From Acidobacteriota bacterium (lineage in GTDB: Bacteria; Acidobacteriota; Terriglobia; Terriglobales; Acidobacteriaceae), in contig JANXQR010000872.1 of the NCBI GenBank assembly GCA_025353435.1, positions 1-5,939 of the forward strand: 5,939 nt of DNA, in the 5' to 3' direction. Numbering within the stretch: the stretch's first letter is position 1; each line of letters begins with the position of its first letter. A program made the position numbers and the translations under genes. The notes under the pieces are model-generated. The model worked only from the letters and a program-made list of their open reading frames with translations. It searched no databases and was not told where the DNA came from. Positions 5,760 to 5,939 of this stretch are shown here, in pieces.

Positions 5760-5939
5760 TACTGCTTGTCGTAAACCAGCTTCATGCTCATCGGCTTGCC
5801 ATCGGCGTCAACGCCCGATGCCGTGGTGGTCATCGTCTTGCCATCGCCGGAGATCACCACGCGTCCGCTGACGCGATACTTGGTCTTCGAGCTTTTGGCT
5901 TCATAGGTAAAGGTGTTCGCGTCTCCCTGCTTAACCGAA
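5759..5939 (-). CDS. Unrecognised beta-rich protein, C-terminal 59 residues (5' end cut by window edge)
   Basis: The frame is open from the window edge to TAG at 5761-5759, giving 59 residues from SVKQGDANTF to the end KLVYDKQ. The segment alternates polar and hydrophobic residues and is rich in Thr, Ser, Lys, Gly and Asp, with GRVVISGDGKTMTTTASG (25-42) and a final SMKLVYDKQ. This looks like beta strands joined by DGK turns. Small, probably secreted proteins with S-x-DGKT and VYDKQ endings are, from memory, common in Acidobacteriota. I know of no assigned function, and the signal peptide, if any, lies outside the window. It ends at a clear terminator, which supports a real gene. Codon use looks like its neighbours. 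Confidence 0.75.
   Translation of the reverse strand, partial: SVKQGDANTFTYEAKSSKTKYRVSGRVVISGDGKTMTTTASGVDADGKPMSMKLVYDKQ

Overview
The window is GC-rich bacterial chromosomal DNA. Every gene I can support lies on the minus strand, so the transcription order runs from high to low coordinates. The gene set suggests an Acidobacteriota (Terriglobia-like) genome: a single-chain pyruvate:ferredoxin oxidoreductase followed by a dihydroorotate-dehydrogenase-like flavoprotein, a small secreted-type protein ending in VYDKQ, and intergenic DNA full of small inverted repeats with TTTA or TTC loops. That assignment rests on remembered resemblance, not on a database search.

Layout, in the direction of transcription. 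(1) 5939-5759: the C-terminal 59 residues of an unrecognised beta-rich protein, cut by the window edge. It is followed by two hairpins and a strong Rho-independent terminator with a T8 tract (5627-5658). (2) 5626-5470: a short leader with a degenerate TTC-loop hairpin. (3) 5469-4750: a GTG-started gene for a 239-residue integral membrane protein with about seven predicted helices, function unknown. (4) 4749-4090: about 660 bases without a convincing gene. It holds at least five inverted repeats, including two TTTA-loop hairpins and one perfect 8-bp TTC-loop hairpin, and then the leader of the next gene. (5) 4089-454: nifJ, a complete 1211-residue pyruvate:ferredoxin/flavodoxin oxidoreductase with all expected cofactor-binding motifs. 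(6) 457-1: the first 152 residues of a dihydroorotate-dehydrogenase-like protein. Its start codon overlaps the nifJ stop codon as ATGA, and its Shine-Dalgarno sequence lies inside the last nifJ codons.

How they work together: nifJ and the DHOD-like gene almost certainly form one translationally coupled operon. NifJ interconverts pyruvate and acetyl-CoA while reducing or oxidising ferredoxin or flavodoxin. The flavoprotein partner has lost the residues that define true dihydroorotate dehydrogenases, so its job is probably not pyrimidine synthesis and may be tied to the PFOR. The membrane-protein gene and the edge fragment appear to be separate units. I did not find a convincing new multi-gene system. 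The most informative points are the coupled PFOR/DHOD-like pair and the repeat-rich intergenic block.
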